A stretch of 64,000 nucleotides of DNA from Paraphysoderma sedebokerense (GCA_025602915.1 JAHLJZ010000006.1:558001-622000), one strand, 5' to 3'. Counted from the stretch's first letter, positions 36,901 to 49,027 are shown. Notes: generated from the sequence alone by a model not told the origin. Numbers and translations: made by a program.

Positions 36901-39900
36901 TGGTTCCGATGTCTCTGTTCCAATATACACCTTTACTGGACATTTCACGTTTTCGTTCCCTTCAAAAATCTTCAAGAAATGTGGGTACAGAATATCATAC
37001 ACAGCAGGGGCAAGATACTGGAATTGCTTGACCAGAAGAATTTTGTGGAGAGATTGGTATAGTCTGAGACGAAGTTCCGGCTGCTGAGAGGATAGGGTGC
37101 GTCGAAGAAGAGTGAGAAGCTCCAATTGTAGAGGGCTCGGGGTCGGTGTCTGTGATGGAGAAATTGAAGTTGTCCCTGCCAGCCCACCGATTGCTGTCGA
37201 AGGTGAACCGCAAAAGTTCGATGAAGCTGGGACGCCCCCTGAAGATTGAGAAAACGTAGTCTGGAGCAGCAATAAGCAACCAACCAAGCAATTCTCCCGC
37301 GCTGTGACTTCTTTCATGAAAATTCCCTTTTTTAGAGTCAGCATTAAGTTATTTCTGAAGCCAGCATGTAAGACCGCCACAACGCTAAAACATTTCCACA
37401 GCTTGAAAGCCATAGCTATTGGAACTTGAACTATTAAATCGATACAATCTTTAAACACATTAACGTAATCCGCAACCATCGATGGCAGCTCTGTGATAAT
37501 ACACTCAAGTGTATCTAAAAATACTCCGGAGTTCTCTTTCGCAATGATCCTGGAGATAATCTGGTTAAGAATCTCTAAACGGGATATTGACTGAGATTTG
37601 AATATTTCGAGTAATAATTTTCTACCGAAATCATAAAGCTCCATGTCATTGGACGTGACAGAATATTTTCGTAAAGGCAATGATGTTTCTGCAAGTACAG
37701 ACAATCCGGAAATATAGAATTTTCGCTTTTTTTGCTGGGTAAAAAAGCTAGGAGAATTATCTTTAATACCGTCGAGCAGTAGTAATCCGAGCTTCACAAT
37801 GGAGGGTGAAACTTGTTCCCAACCACGAGCAGACTTCGTTAAGATGGTTTCAAACAAATGATCTAACTCAACCTTTTGGAATCCGGTCAAGCCTATTCAA
37901 CATTTCAAAAGCAAAAGCTGTAAATTCAATCCCTGGATTCCAATGGACTTCAAGCCAAACCTCGAGCCCAACCAGCGTTTTCCAGTCGTTTTTGGAATGT
38001 AATTGCTTGGTTGATTTGAGACTTCAAAAATGTAAAGCACTGAATGGCAAATAGTTGCTATCAACATCGTGCATAATAAGCGTCAACAAAATGCTGAAGG
38101 TACCCAATCCTCCCAATGAGATATTCTGGCCATGGCTAGAATCAAAGACACATTAAACGGTTTTAAGTACTCCATTTTTCCTTCCTTCATATATTCTTGA
38201 AATGCTTGTCCTAGTCTCTAGATCATTCAAATGAACGCCATGTGTTAAAGATTCGAAGAGAGTTAAAATCAAAGAGGTAAAAACAATGGAAGGTCACATA
38301 CAAAATCTTTCTGCACCGCGGTGGCGACATGAACTAGTACTGTTCCTTCAGTCTCAGCTAGTTCTTGCATTCTTCTCATAACTTCTTCTTTCTCTGTTTT
38401 GCTCAACTGATTTTGTGCCATTTGGAACTCTAATCGTTCGTTCGCGTTGGCGAAAAATGAAGCAATATGGTGAATGGCAATGTCGGGAAAACCCTATTTG
38501 CATTTGAATAGATTGGAGATAATGAAAAAACAGAAGATTAGATCAAGGAAGACTTTTGTAATGCAGAACGGTGAAGAGAGGTGGGACGACGAATCAAATA
38601 ATGAATACTCAACTGGTTTTCCTTCCTTTGTACGAGCGAGATGAAGCAACTGATATATTAAAGGTGGAATTTCACTTAAAGAAAGTTCATCCACCCTTCT
38701 AACGCTGTCATCGATGCTGCCGCTAAATTTTAGAAATCTAATACAGAAATGAGAATGAGAATGAGCTCACAGTAAAGAGACAGGGAGATAAGCGTGGACT
38801 AACCCGGTCAATTTTTCGACAGCACTTTTCAACTGACCTCGATCCATTATGACATCCTTCAATACCCCCGCCATTGCAATCGTATACTTCAGATTCCACT
38901 TAACTCGCATCAATCCATTCAAGATATCGGCTTTAAAGGCCACGCCTGAAATTGAATTCCATCCGTTCATTTCGGCCTCCGCTACATGTGAATTTGAATT
39001 GTTGATCTCCTGAAATCGATTGGGATGTAGCGACGGGGAAATGAGGCTATCATGAGTCGAAAGTTGGTTAAGAAGGTGGGGGAAAAGCTCGTAGAGTTTT
39101 AGGTGAGGCGAATGTGGGGATTGTGCAGAAATGGATTCAGCAATAAAAATAGTAAATCGTAGGAGGGACAATTCGGGGAATTCTACCGGTAAGTATGTTA
39201 ATTTCGAGTACATTCTGGGACGATGGTCGCGAAGCTATATTTACGTTCCAGCTAGTAAGGCATGAAAATATAGGAAAACCAGTCAACGTCTGGACTTAAT
39301 GAATTGAAGATGCATTCTGCAGGCAACTCAGAGATATTGATTCGGTGAAAAGCATTTACATACCATTAGCAGCAAAAAATCAGTTAGCATCTTTGCCACT
39401 TTGTCGGTGTCGGGGAAAGTCTCCGTTTTGATATACCTGTTGTAATATGAGAATATAAAGTCAATTGATCACTCTGATTACAGCACTAAATATATTCTGC
39501 GACATCATGTGAATTAAGCATCGAACACCGACGTCACAACTGATATCGCAGATGGGTTTCAACAAAGAAATCAAAACGCGACATCTCAAAACATTATACT
39601 AAAACAAACCATTTCCTGAATATCATTAACATTTCTTCCAACCTCCTTGCTCCAGCGTCTTCGTCTTTCGACGAGGCTATAGGTAGGAATTTCAAATAAA
39701 CGAAGGAGCATCAGCAGACTGTAATTTGTTCGTCTTTGAAAGACTCGGGTTGGGCCGTAAGCCCGACCTTGAAAATATCTAGACTCTTTCGAAGAGGCCA
39801 CAAGAAAAAAACAGCGAAGTAGAAATTAGAATGATTATTACAGTTAACGACAAGCTGGATCAATTCCATCGGTTGAGCATGGATTTCTTCATTATCAATC

Positions 39901-40171
39901 TCTAACGGAATTCCTTTTTCGAAAAGATCTAGATGCAGATGAATTCTTAACTACCATTTTCAATGTTTGTGTCAGTGTACTTTTCATTGGACTTGAAACT
40001 AGTCTGAAAGAAAAGAGAAGGCGATATACAAACGTCAGAAATGGAGTCTAGTGAGCAAATAAGTTCCTGGGCTGTTTCAAGTAGTGCTTCCGGGTCCTCA
40101 TTATCGGCAGACTTGTTAACAATCTGGAGTATCTGAATGTCAAGGGGAAGTTGATTCGATTTCATTTTCAT
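33943..40171 (-). CDS. FANCI: Fanconi anaemia protein FANCI
   Basis: About 6.2 kb, many exons, largely helical repeats. Family blocks in order: MDELSLSEIPPLIYQLLHLA (human has MNLQEIPPLVYQLL), LIVQVPIAMAFKLWKCFSV, LKKGIFMKEVTARENCLVG (human VLRKAMFANQLDARKSAV), QLELLTLLRRTLSSQQPELR, and LEDFEMDKS (human ELEDFELDKS). The lysine in LKKGIF aligns with the FANCI lysine that is monoubiquitinated in the ID2 clamp. Directly after it lies a Ser/Thr cluster with SQ/TP sites (FSQSSGG, SISPSQTPTPS), where vertebrate FANCI carries its S/TQ activation cluster. The C-terminus is acidic then basic (EEEESEAEEEEDLKKHS, RTKKLRRN), plausibly a DNA/EDGE-like tail. Role: with FANCD2, clamps DNA at interstrand crosslinks. 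Start MKMKSNQLPLDIQIL at 40171. Exon borders not individually verified. Confidence 0.85.
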
Positions 40172-40756
40172 TCACTCGAAGGGTATTGCTCCATGGGAAT
40201 GTATAAAGCTGAAGGAATGTGATCTTAAACGAAACGCGATGAAGAGAATGTAGTATCCAATTTTGCGCCTCTCCTAATTCATCAATATATAATGCATATA
40301 ACGCTTTCCTAGAAAATCACCCCTCGTTTGAAGATTCCGGAAATATGAAATGTTCTAGATTTTAATTAGCTAACAGATTGTATTTTTCTTTAATGTTTAA
40401 GTGCCGTGATGCTGGGCCGTTTTAGAGTAGTTGGGCCTTCGCCATACGGCCTCAACGAATGGAGTTTTTGGCAAGAACATTGAATGTGTTGTCAAATATA
40501 ATGAATTCTTTTTCGAGGACGTTGCACCGAGAGTAAGATTGCAAGGGCCCTTTACTGCGTGTTTGATTATTAGGAATTAAGTAACCGTCTCATCGGCCTT
40601 AAAAAGCAGCTCGCGATCCAAGGCAGTCCCACTGTTGCCACGTCCAGAATGCTGTCAACGATGAACAACATTAAATTTGAATATGCCCATTTAGAACCCC
40701 AATGACGGTTTACCCCATAAACAATATCCGAATTACAGTTTATACAGGCATCAACA
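40172..40756. other. Intergenic; may hold an extra C-terminal exon of ALG2
   Basis: Contains a minus-strand reading frame (about 40659-40570) ending ILDVATVGLPWIASCFLRP and MRRLLNS. It could be spliced after ESVIAG of ALG2 across a weak donor, giving a hydrophobic tail. Otherwise nothing recognised. Confidence 0.4.
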
Positions 40757-42911
40757 TCACCAAAACCCAGCAATCACACTCTCGAGAGATTCCACGAACT
40801 TTTCTAAAGTGAATTTACTCTCAACCCATTCCCTTCCCCTCTTACTGATTGCTTTGCGCTCCCTTTCATTCATCTTAACGGCTTCACCTAATGCTCGCGC
40901 TACCCCCTGAACGATGTTATCCACGGTTTGCGGGCTATTCCCCGCTGCTCCGGGTTCAACATATCCGTCATCATTACAATCAACTAACCAGCCTGTCACT
41001 CCATTTTTCACGCTTTCTTTGGGTCCGCCACTATTTAAAGCGACAACGGGAACTCCAGCATACATAGCTTCTACGGGGACAATTCCAAAATGCTCATGCT
41101 TAGGTGTATATATCAACACTGATGCGACGGCGAGTAAATAAGTCCTTTGAGGTTCGGAAAACGAGGGGAGAAACACAACCTGAGTCGTCGTTGGAATCGC
41201 GGACCCGACTGCAGATGAGGAGGCGGAAGAGGGAGAATGTCGGAAATAACTAAATGTTGCTAAGTTGTATGATTTTGCCAGAGCCTCTAGTTCTTGATGA
41301 TATTCAACGTTCTCGGGAACTCTGGTATCGTATCCACCTTTTTAAATGAATGGGAGATTAGTTATGAAAACGGTACGAATACGAGATACCATAATCTGGT
41401 TTTTAAATGGTCACAGAAAGAATTTCATACCAGCAATGACCAATTTCAACTTCTCAAATTGCTTTTTAGGGATTATTTTATCGTCCCTTATTTGTGCAAA
41501 AGCATGTATAGCCAAATCAATGTTCTTTTTGCGTTCAAATCGGTTAATCGAGAGTATTATTCTATCGTCTCTAGAAAAGGGTCAAATCATTGTCAGCATA
41601 CGAGGACTCTTGAGCCTCCTGATTCCGCGCAATTGAAAATTCATGTCAGCATAGACAGTTTAAAATGCTGTACAAACCTTCCCTGTCCCATATCTTTCAG
41701 TGGCTTCACGTTCGTATCATTCAAATCCACATTGTTGGAGTAGGCATTAACATTGATACCAGGGTAAACGACTTTGGGCAACTTCTTGATGCGTTTGAAC
41801 GAAGACTGAAAGACAGACCGAGTGAAAAGACTATTAAGTACAATGTCGTCTGCCATCCCTTTTATAATTAGAAATATCAGGTCAATAAGCGACATGAAGT
41901 AAACAAGGTAAGCCGCGGTCGAAGAAGAGATAGTATGAACAAATACCAGTAGTAATTTCTTCAAACCAGTCAAATCCAAAACGGTAGATTCTTTTTAATA
42001 TATTAGTTCTTCTTGTGAGCAATTTGTCTGGAAAATGGCAATAAAAAAGTATCTGAGAAGAGAAAATCAGCTATCATCTTCAGCTTTTCCAAATCACTCC
42101 CTCGCCTTCATTCGCTAGTTCATTTCGCTCTTTTTTCGTTGCTGTCGCCGGCCCTTAAGATGAACATTGCCCGCCCCATTGAACCCTCGCTATTTGACGT
42201 AAATGGCCGGAGATATGACAAACCTTTGCCCCAGTCAGCCTTAAAACCGGCAAGCCAGCACTTATTTGGTCGACGATAATCAAGTCATATTTCCATCGTC
42301 CCAACAACGTATTCCATAGAATTACGAAACAAAGATAATAATTCCTTATTATTGCAAAAAATATATGGAAGTAATTGAATATAGTGGTGGGAAGAAAATC
42401 CCCGTAAGTAGCTACTGACAAGGTTCCTGTGGAAGTCGTCGTTTGTCAGTCTTGAGACCACGGCGAGTATTAAGTAAGTTCAAAAGTATCACCACCATCT
42501 CTGGTTTCAACAAAGCAATGGGTTGTATCATGATGAGATGTAAAAACAGTAACTTTGTGCCCTCGATTTTGTAATCCTACGGCAGCGTCCACAATTAGCC
42601 TTTCCGCTCCTCCTGGTGATGTCGTAAGCATATGACGTTCCATATAAGATCATAATGTTTAAAGACGATTCACAGTGTGGCCATACAATGGTTAGTCGAT
42701 CGAACAAGGGTACAGATGGACACATTATTGTTGTTTGAGTTGGTAGAAAACAAAACGGTTAATTAGAAGCGTCCAAGAGGACGTCAAGGAGAGGAATGTC
42801 AATTAGATGAAACCATAACGGACAGACAGTACACAAAAGAAGAACCGAACCTATGCCAAGGTCAGGATGTACAAAAGCTATGTTGAGTGTCGGCGGAGCT
42901 GATGATGGCAT
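40757..42911 (-). CDS. ALG2: ALG2 alpha-1,3/1,6-mannosyltransferase
   Basis: Starts [20 protein letters not shown], with the conserved [20 protein letters not shown] after the first intron and [32 protein letters not shown] in later exons. The last large exon carries the GT4 donor-site motif [20 protein letters not shown] followed by [15 protein letters not shown] and [13 protein letters not shown]2 adds the second and third mannose to the dolichol-linked oligosaccharide on the cytosolic face of the ER. The E-x7-E pair of GT4 enzymes is visible (EHFGIVPVE). Intermediate exons at 41.3-42.0 kb contain [15 protein letters not shown] and [20 protein letters not shown] in agreement with the family. 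The stop used is at 40757; an alternative spliced C-terminus is discussed for 40570-40660. Confidence 0.87.
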
Positions 42912-43130
42912 ATTGAAGAGCAAATGATTTAGGAAGGTTTCACGAATCACGAACAACCAGGTAATAAAAATACATGAATAAATGGATATATAATAATTTA
43001 TTGTTTACATTCATCATTAGTTTATGGTTGAACAATATTACAGTTATGAAACGATATTAACGTATGATGTAATTTTTTTTTGTTATATATTTACAACCCC
43101 GTCGTCTGGACGAGTAAAGTCCACCTAAAA

Positions 43131-44287
43131 TTATTCACAACTAGTTGAAAATCCCAAGGCGGCAATATTACTATGTTTGGCGGGATTGAAGGCGACATCA
43201 AATTGTCCAGAGCATCGTTCGTCATCCTTACCTGGACACAGCCACATCCTATTCTGAAAGTCCACGTAGATTTCGGTTCCAAAATGCTCGAATCCAATGC
43301 CGGGCTAAATTGAGGGAAAGGTATCAGTAATCTTTGATCCCTAAGTTTTTTTATGAGAACGTCAACATACCACATGAACGATTGGGTCGTTTCCGTTAGT
43401 AACTCTGACGGTATTAATCAACGAATCATAATATTGAGCAAATGCTGCATTGCCGACTCTTGGCTGACTCAAGGTATAAGTAATGATTTGGTCTTTCTGT
43501 AAGTTGAAATTCTGTTGAAAATGTAAAGCTGCAATCCCCGCAAGAGCACCACCCAACGAGTGTCCTGTTGTGGCAATACTGGGCGGCTTCGTATTCGCAA
43601 CTTGAGCTCGATTCCACATTGTCTGAACGACCGTGGTCAGGTTATCTTTCATTGATTCAAATGTTTGCCAAAATCCTCTATGTATAGCTGCATTCTCTGG
43701 TATGGCCGCTGATACCTGTGGAGCGGTATTATTGTATAGAGGTCTGTATGAAACGGTTGAGATCTTAGCATTGTATTGCCAATTTTGAAGGTTCGCGGTT
43801 CCTCGGAATGCCACGACAATTGTATTGCTCTCGGAGTGATATCGAACGTAAGATAATGCTCCAGTGCTTTTGTTTTCGACTATTTCAAATTGGTCTCCTG
43901 AGGACTGCAATCGTGGAAAGCAAGATGAGCATCCGAAAGTTTGCAATGTTTTCACGGAGCTGAAGAAAGTGATTGTTAATTCCAAGCGTTTAGTTTGTAG
44001 CACCTCCACACCAGCATTTGTGCGCCAATATAGGTCCAATCTGGACGAAGTTTAAATACGTACCAGTATGCACTTGCCGAATAATTACCAAACTCCCGCA
44101 ATTTTTTTGTGAATTCTTTGTCTTCAGATACCTCCACTAACGGGGTTCTTGGTCCTAAATCTCCAAATATAAAGTCCAGAAACGACGGTGTGTTGAGAAC
44201 TGAAATTGTCGATGGAGATAATGCAGGCCTTCCCTGTAAAGATTGGATGAAGCACGAGAAAAGAACGAAGCCGAGGAACAGTTTCAT
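43131..44287 (-). CDS. Secreted class 3 lipase (tandem copy 1)
   Basis: Three exons: 44064-44287, about 43935-43374 and about 43310-43131. Signal peptide MKLFLGFVLFSCFIQSLQG. Domain: CSSCFPRLQ, TIVVAFRGTANLQNW (oxyanion strand), ATTGHSLGGALAGIAALHF (nucleophile Ser in GHSLG), NGNDPIVHV (catalytic Asp) and GFEHFGTEIYVDFQ (catalytic His). The C-terminus reads CPGKDDERCSGQFDVAFNP and HSNIAALGFSTSCE. Six or more cysteines fit disulphides of a fungal extracellular triacylglycerol lipase or feruloyl-esterase-like enzyme. The downstream gene at 45036-46171 is a close paralog with the same exon structure, so the pair arose by tandem duplication. Confidence 0.93.
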
Positions 44288-45035
44288 TTGAATTCACTGA
44301 TGACGACTTCACAAAACCCCAATTAGCAACCGTCCAGGTCATATAGCAAGAGATTTATTGGAATCAATAATAAACAATTTAGGCTTTGTGGTCAAAGTCA
44401 ACCTTTTCAGGCAATTCCATTTGTCGGATTTTCCGTGTTTTATGACATTGAGGCGCCAATGATGCTCGCTTGACAAAGGACAATGCCAGACAGGTCGTGT
44501 TCGCGATGGAAGCCCGAAACATTGGCGGCCTTAAGCCAAAAATTAATTGGGTTTTATTTTTCTAAAAGATGGTTCAACAACTTGTGTCACTATTGATGCT
44601 GGCTTCTGTAATGTTGACTGACCTTTGGGAGCGGCAATTTACTTTACAATCATACGACGTAAGTTGATGATTGTGTGACAAATTGAATTGAAATTTAGAA
44701 TTGTGCTCACAATTCTCGGGATTTGGAAACGGAATCTAAGCGGGGGATATTATATCAAATAAAGATAGTCCGACATTGTGAATGATACTTTGTAATTACA
44801 CAAAGCCTAGCTATTTTTGAGTCGTCGCCCGACCAAGATTAATAATCACCTTTATTTTGTGTTGAATACGCAGCGACTTGAAAAAGTGATTCGCACAATG
44901 TTAAACAAGGGCACAACAACAGAAAATGACATCTATTTCTTGATCACCAGAGTATGTCGATTAATCAAAGATATGTCAGTTATCATTCCCCGTAAGCAGT
45001 CTTATGACATCCGTAATTCCACCCGATTTATAATT
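44288..45035. other. Spacer between tandem lipases
   Basis: About 750 bases holding the promoter of copy 1 and the 3' UTR of copy 2. A plus-strand frame at 44817-45137 overlaps the end of lipase copy 2 and is an antisense shadow. Nothing else recognised. Confidence 0.5.
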
Positions 45036-46171
45036 TATTTACAAGTAGTGGAAAAGCCTAAAGCTGCTATATTACTATGTTTTCCAGGATTAAATGCCAT
45101 ATTAAATTGGCCGGAACATCTGTTGTCTTCCTTTTGAGGACACACCCACAGTTTATTTTGGAGGTCCGCGTAAATTTCAGTCCCGAAATGTTGAAATCCT
45201 CTTGCCGGCTGTATTATTAAACATATTGAAGCTTAACAAAATTGTTTTACATCAGAATTGAAATAACACTGTACGTACCGCATGAACGATAGGGTCATTC
45301 CCATTTGTTACCCTAATAGTAGTAATAAGCGAATCATAATAATCTACAAATGCCGCATTACCAACTCTGGGTTGGCTAAACGTGTATGTTACAATTTGGT
45401 CTTTCTGCAAATTTAAACTCTGTTGAAAGTGCAAGGCAGCTAGTGCCGCCATTGCTCCTCCTAATGAATGTCCGGTAGTAGCGATACTCAGCGGCAGTAG
45501 ATTGCCTGATTGGGCTGCCTGGGTCCACATTCCTTGCACTACCGAAGTCAAATTATCTTTCATAGAATCAAAAGTTTGCCAGAAACCTCGATGTATAGCA
45601 GCGTCGTCGGGTATAAAATTGTAGACTTGGGCGTCCATGTTGGTGAATAGAGATTTATAAGTTACAGTGGATATTTTGGCGTTGTTTTGCCAATTTTGCA
45701 TATTTTCTGTCCCCCTAAAGGCAACCACAATTGTGTTGCTTTCATAATGGTATCGTACGTATGACAAGGCTCCCATAGTTTTGTTCTCGATGATTTGAAA
45801 TTGATCAACTTCGGGCTGTAGTCTTGGAACGCAATTGTTACAATTGAAGTCTTGCAGTTTTCGGACAGTACTAATTTCAGAACCCAAACATTGTTTGAAT
45901 ATAGTGTTAACTGTTATTAGCATCAAGTGTATTGAACGATATCCCACTGTACTTACCAGTACGAGCTAGCCGCGTAGTTTCCGAATTCTTTCAGCCTAGC
46001 AGTTAGTTCGCTGTCTCCAGTAACCTGAAGTAATGAATTATTCTGCTCTGTACCGCCTATCAGGGGAAAGAGGAATGCCGGAACGAAAGGTTGTGGTGCC
46101 GGTGCCGGCCTTGCATATATAATTTGGAAGAGGAAGATGACAGAAATTATCAGCGGGACCAATATTTTCAT
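45036..46171 (-). CDS. Secreted class 3 lipase (tandem copy 2)
   Basis: Three exons with joins SSYC|TVRKLQDF and DPIVHA|PARGFQHF as in copy 1. Catalytic set: TIVVAFRGTENMQNW, ATTGHSLGGAMAALAALHF, NGNDPIVHA, GFQHFGTEIYADLQNK. Ends in HSNIAALGFSTTCK. Two ATGs open the frame, at 46186 (MKVFE) and 46171 (MKILVPLIISVIFLFQIIYA). I choose 46171 because it begins directly with the signal peptide and a TATA box at 46211-46219 lies only 25 nt from the upstream ATG, which may therefore not be transcribed. The mature N-terminus has an Ala-Pro run (ARPAPAPQPF). It differs from copy 1 across about a third of positions by eye, so duplication is not recent. Confidence 0.92.
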
Positions 46172-46186
46172 TTCAAAAACCTTCAA

Positions 46187-46881
46187 GCAACTTGCGAAAC
46201 TTGCGAACTACTATATATAATGTTTCACTGAGAAGCTATTGCGCATTATTGTCAACTCCACTCTCGTTAAGATGTCCATTCAACTTGCGTGAGCACTAAT
46301 TTCACTCGTCCATACCCGAAGAGACCCAAGCCGATGCCAGCCAACTTAGGAAGATGGAAATAATTCAAGGTATTTCGGGTAAAATTCGGCGACAATTATG
46401 TTTTTGGGATGTTAACGAGGCTTCTACTTCGATTTAATCGGGAAGAGGTTTTCCTGAATTTCTTATGACAGCGTGATAAGGCGGTTCTTCACAACCCACA
46501 TTACGCGCTGAATTTCTGCATAATAGCGAGTGTGGCACTGTTGAAACGAATGAAAATGAGCCCTTCATACTAAAAGCCAAACATGCTGTTTATCAGAAGG
46601 GCTAGCGAAAAAAATGTACGTGAAACTTCTCCTTTTCTTCCGATATCTTTCGGCTATCCGAGATCGCTCAACATTTTCTATCATAAAGATTTCTTAGTGT
46701 CCAGTTCATTCGGCTGAGACGAATAAATTTACTTCGTCGGCCACACAAGCAAAGTTAGAGTGAGAGTTGTTAAATATCGTTTTCATAAATCTGGAGCTGG
46801 TTTTCACTGATTTAGACGTGAAAATAATCAATTAATTATTTGCAAATAATTACTAACATCTATTTGCCCAATCCTTTCACC
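46187..46881. other. Intergenic with lipase promoter
   Basis: Contains the TATATATAG box of lipase copy 2 (46211-46219). The rest, up to the tRNA-Glu, is AT-rich with no gene recognised. Confidence 0.5.
46211..46219 (-). promoter_or_regulatory. TATA box of lipase copy 2
   Basis: TATATATAG on the minus strand, 40 nt before the chosen ATG at 46171 and 25 nt before the alternative ATG at 46186. Its closeness supports the downstream start. Confidence 0.5.
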
Positions 46882-46963
46882 TCCGTTATGGTCTAGTGGC
46901 TAGGATTCCGCGCTTTCAAAGCAAAGCTCCGCGGCGGCCGGGGTTCGATTCCCCGTAACGGAA
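46882..46963 (+). tRNA. tRNA-Glu(UUC) with 10-nt intron
   Basis: TCCGTTATGGTCTAGTGG to GGTTCGATTCCCCGTAACGGA plus A73. Identical to the other two copies except that one acceptor-stem pair is G-C instead of A-T (TCCGTTA/TAACGGA), a compensated change. Anticodon loop C-TTTC-A is followed by a 10-nt intron AAGCAAAGCT, then CCGCGG. This is the shortest intron of the three. Confidence 0.95.
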
Positions 46964-47631
46964 TATACGTTTTTACTCTTTGATATCTAAGTCAATATTT
47001 TGAATTACTAGTGGAAATTTATTGCAAACCTTTTATCACCCTCTACAATAATTCCGCGAATAATGATGAACACTTTCAATGCCGGAGCGACTGTAGTTAC
47101 CCTCGAACTTCAGAACCTGAAGTATTTTTCAACCGACTGAACTGGTTGAAACATCAAGTTCCATTTTTCAATCGTCCATTAGTTAAGCTATCAAAATCAT
47201 ACAGCGGAACTATTTGGATTTGGCGAGTACATGTAGAAAGAAATGTTTCGCCTGTTCATCTTTCCGGCACAGTCAACAACTTCTATCTCGTCACACATTG
47301 GACCCAGGCATTAGGTTTACTCAAGCCACAGTCAGCATGTCTATTATCTGCTTTTCAAAACGATATTGTCCTATCTACGAGTGCATCCTTGTCACACCAG
47401 GCTTGCTTTGGACTCAAATGAAACCTTATCTATCCGCGCCGCGTTAATGTATCAGAATTACTGATTAACGAAGTCTGGTTTATTGAGTCTTTTGAAGTGG
47501 GTTTATTGGTTGACTGTGAATGCAACTATATATAGAGTTTATATCTTCCATGGAAAACCAGAACTGTGTTCTTTACCACTTCTACAACCATTCTTCCTCA
47601 CAACTTGTACTAAACCTTAGAAACCACCAAA
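46964..47631. other. Upstream region of repeat-protein paralog 2
   Basis: Contains TATATATA at 47527-47534, about 100 nt before the ATG. A 136-codon open frame (47011-47421) starts with GTG, has no domain and lies in the expected promoter. I do not call it a gene. Confidence 0.5.
47527..47534 (+). promoter_or_regulatory. TATA box of repeat-protein paralog 2
   Basis: TATATATA 98 nt upstream of the ATG at 47632, at nearly the same distance as the TATA box of the paralog at 5240. Confidence 0.55.
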
Positions 47632-49027
47632 ATGAGTATGTAGTCCTGTTTGATATTCACTGATCAATGAATATTTGAAATTAATATACTTTTGCTGCTT
47701 TAATTAGCTTACGGATACGACAACAAAAACGAATACGGCTACGGCCACGATGACAAGAAGGATTACGGTTATGAAGACTCCAAGGACTACGGATACGACA
47801 ACAAAGACTATGGCTATGATGACAAGAAAGACTACGGTTACGAAGACTCCAAGGACTATGGCTATGACAACAAAGATTATGGCTATGACGACAAGAAAGA
47901 CTACGGCTACGAAGACTCCAAAGACTATGGCTATGACAACAAAGATTACGGCTATGATGACAAGAAAGACTACGGATACGAAGACTCCAAGGACTATGGC
48001 TATGACAACAAAGATTACGGCTATGATGACGAGAAGGATTATGGCTACGAAGACTCCAAGGATTATGGCTATGACAACAAAGACTACGGATACGATAACA
48101 AAGATTACGGTTATGACAACAAGGATTACGGTTATGACAACAAAGACTATGGTTATGATGACAAGAAAGACTACGGTTACGAAGACTCCAAGGACTATGG
48201 TTATGACAACAAAGACTATGGATACGACAACAAAGACTACGGATACGATAACAAGGACTATGGTTACGACAACAAAGACTATGGTTATGACAACAAAGAC
48301 TACGGATACGATAACAAGGATTACGGTTATGACTCCAAGGACTACGGTTATGACAACAAGGACTATGGTTATGACAACAAGGATTACGGCTACGACTCCA
48401 AGGACTATGGTTACGACTCCAAAGACTACGGTTATGACAACAAGGACTATGGTTACGACTCCAAAGACTATGGTTACGACTCCAAAGACTATGGTTATGA
48501 CAACAAAGACTACGGTTACGACTCCAAAGACTACGGCTACGACAACAAGGACTATGGTTACGACAACAAAGACTATGGTTATGACAACAAAGACTACGGA
48601 TACGATAACAAAGACTACGGCTACGACAACAAGGACTACGGTTATGACAACAAGGACTATGGTTATGACAACAAGGATTACGGCTACGACTCCAAGGACT
48701 ATGGTTATGACAACAAGGACTACGGTTATGACAACAAGGACTACGGATACGATAACAAGGATTACGGTTACGACAACAAGGATTACGGTTATGATGATAA
48801 CAAAGATTATGGCTATGGTTATGATGACAACAAAGACTATGGTTATGATTATAGCCACGATGATTGCAAGGATTATTCCTATGGTAAGTATTCTTGCTGG
48901 ATCTGTTTAATTTTGCCTTTCTTACTAAAATCCTTCCTTTACTGTAGAACACCAAGATTACAACGACTACAGCCACAGCTATGACTACAGTCACAGCTAT
49001 GATTATGGAAGCTATGGATGCTATTAG
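47632..49027 (+). CDS. Asp-Tyr-Gly repeat protein (paralog 2)
   Basis: Exons 47632-47635 (ATGA), 47708-48883 and 48948-49027, both introns phase 1. It begins MTYGYDNKNEYGYGHDDKKD and consists of roughly 60 units of the type KDYGYDNKDYGYDS, where the variable pair is DN, DS, ED or DD. It ends DYSHSYDYGSYGCY, as in the paralog at 4098-5240. Codons for the same Tyr and Gly vary freely (TAT/TAC, GGT/GGC/GGA) while the residues are kept, which supports selection on the protein rather than a passive satellite. Unlike paralog 1 it has very little His. No signal peptide or membrane segment. Predicted wholly disordered, strongly acidic/aromatic; function unknown. Possibilities include a structural or adhesive material or a condensate scaffold, but nothing in the sequence decides. 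Confidence 0.87.

Noticed and set aside
47011-47421. 136-codon open frame between tRNA-Glu and the repeat gene
   Set aside because: Begins at GTG, has no domain or splice context and lies in the promoter region of the repeat gene.
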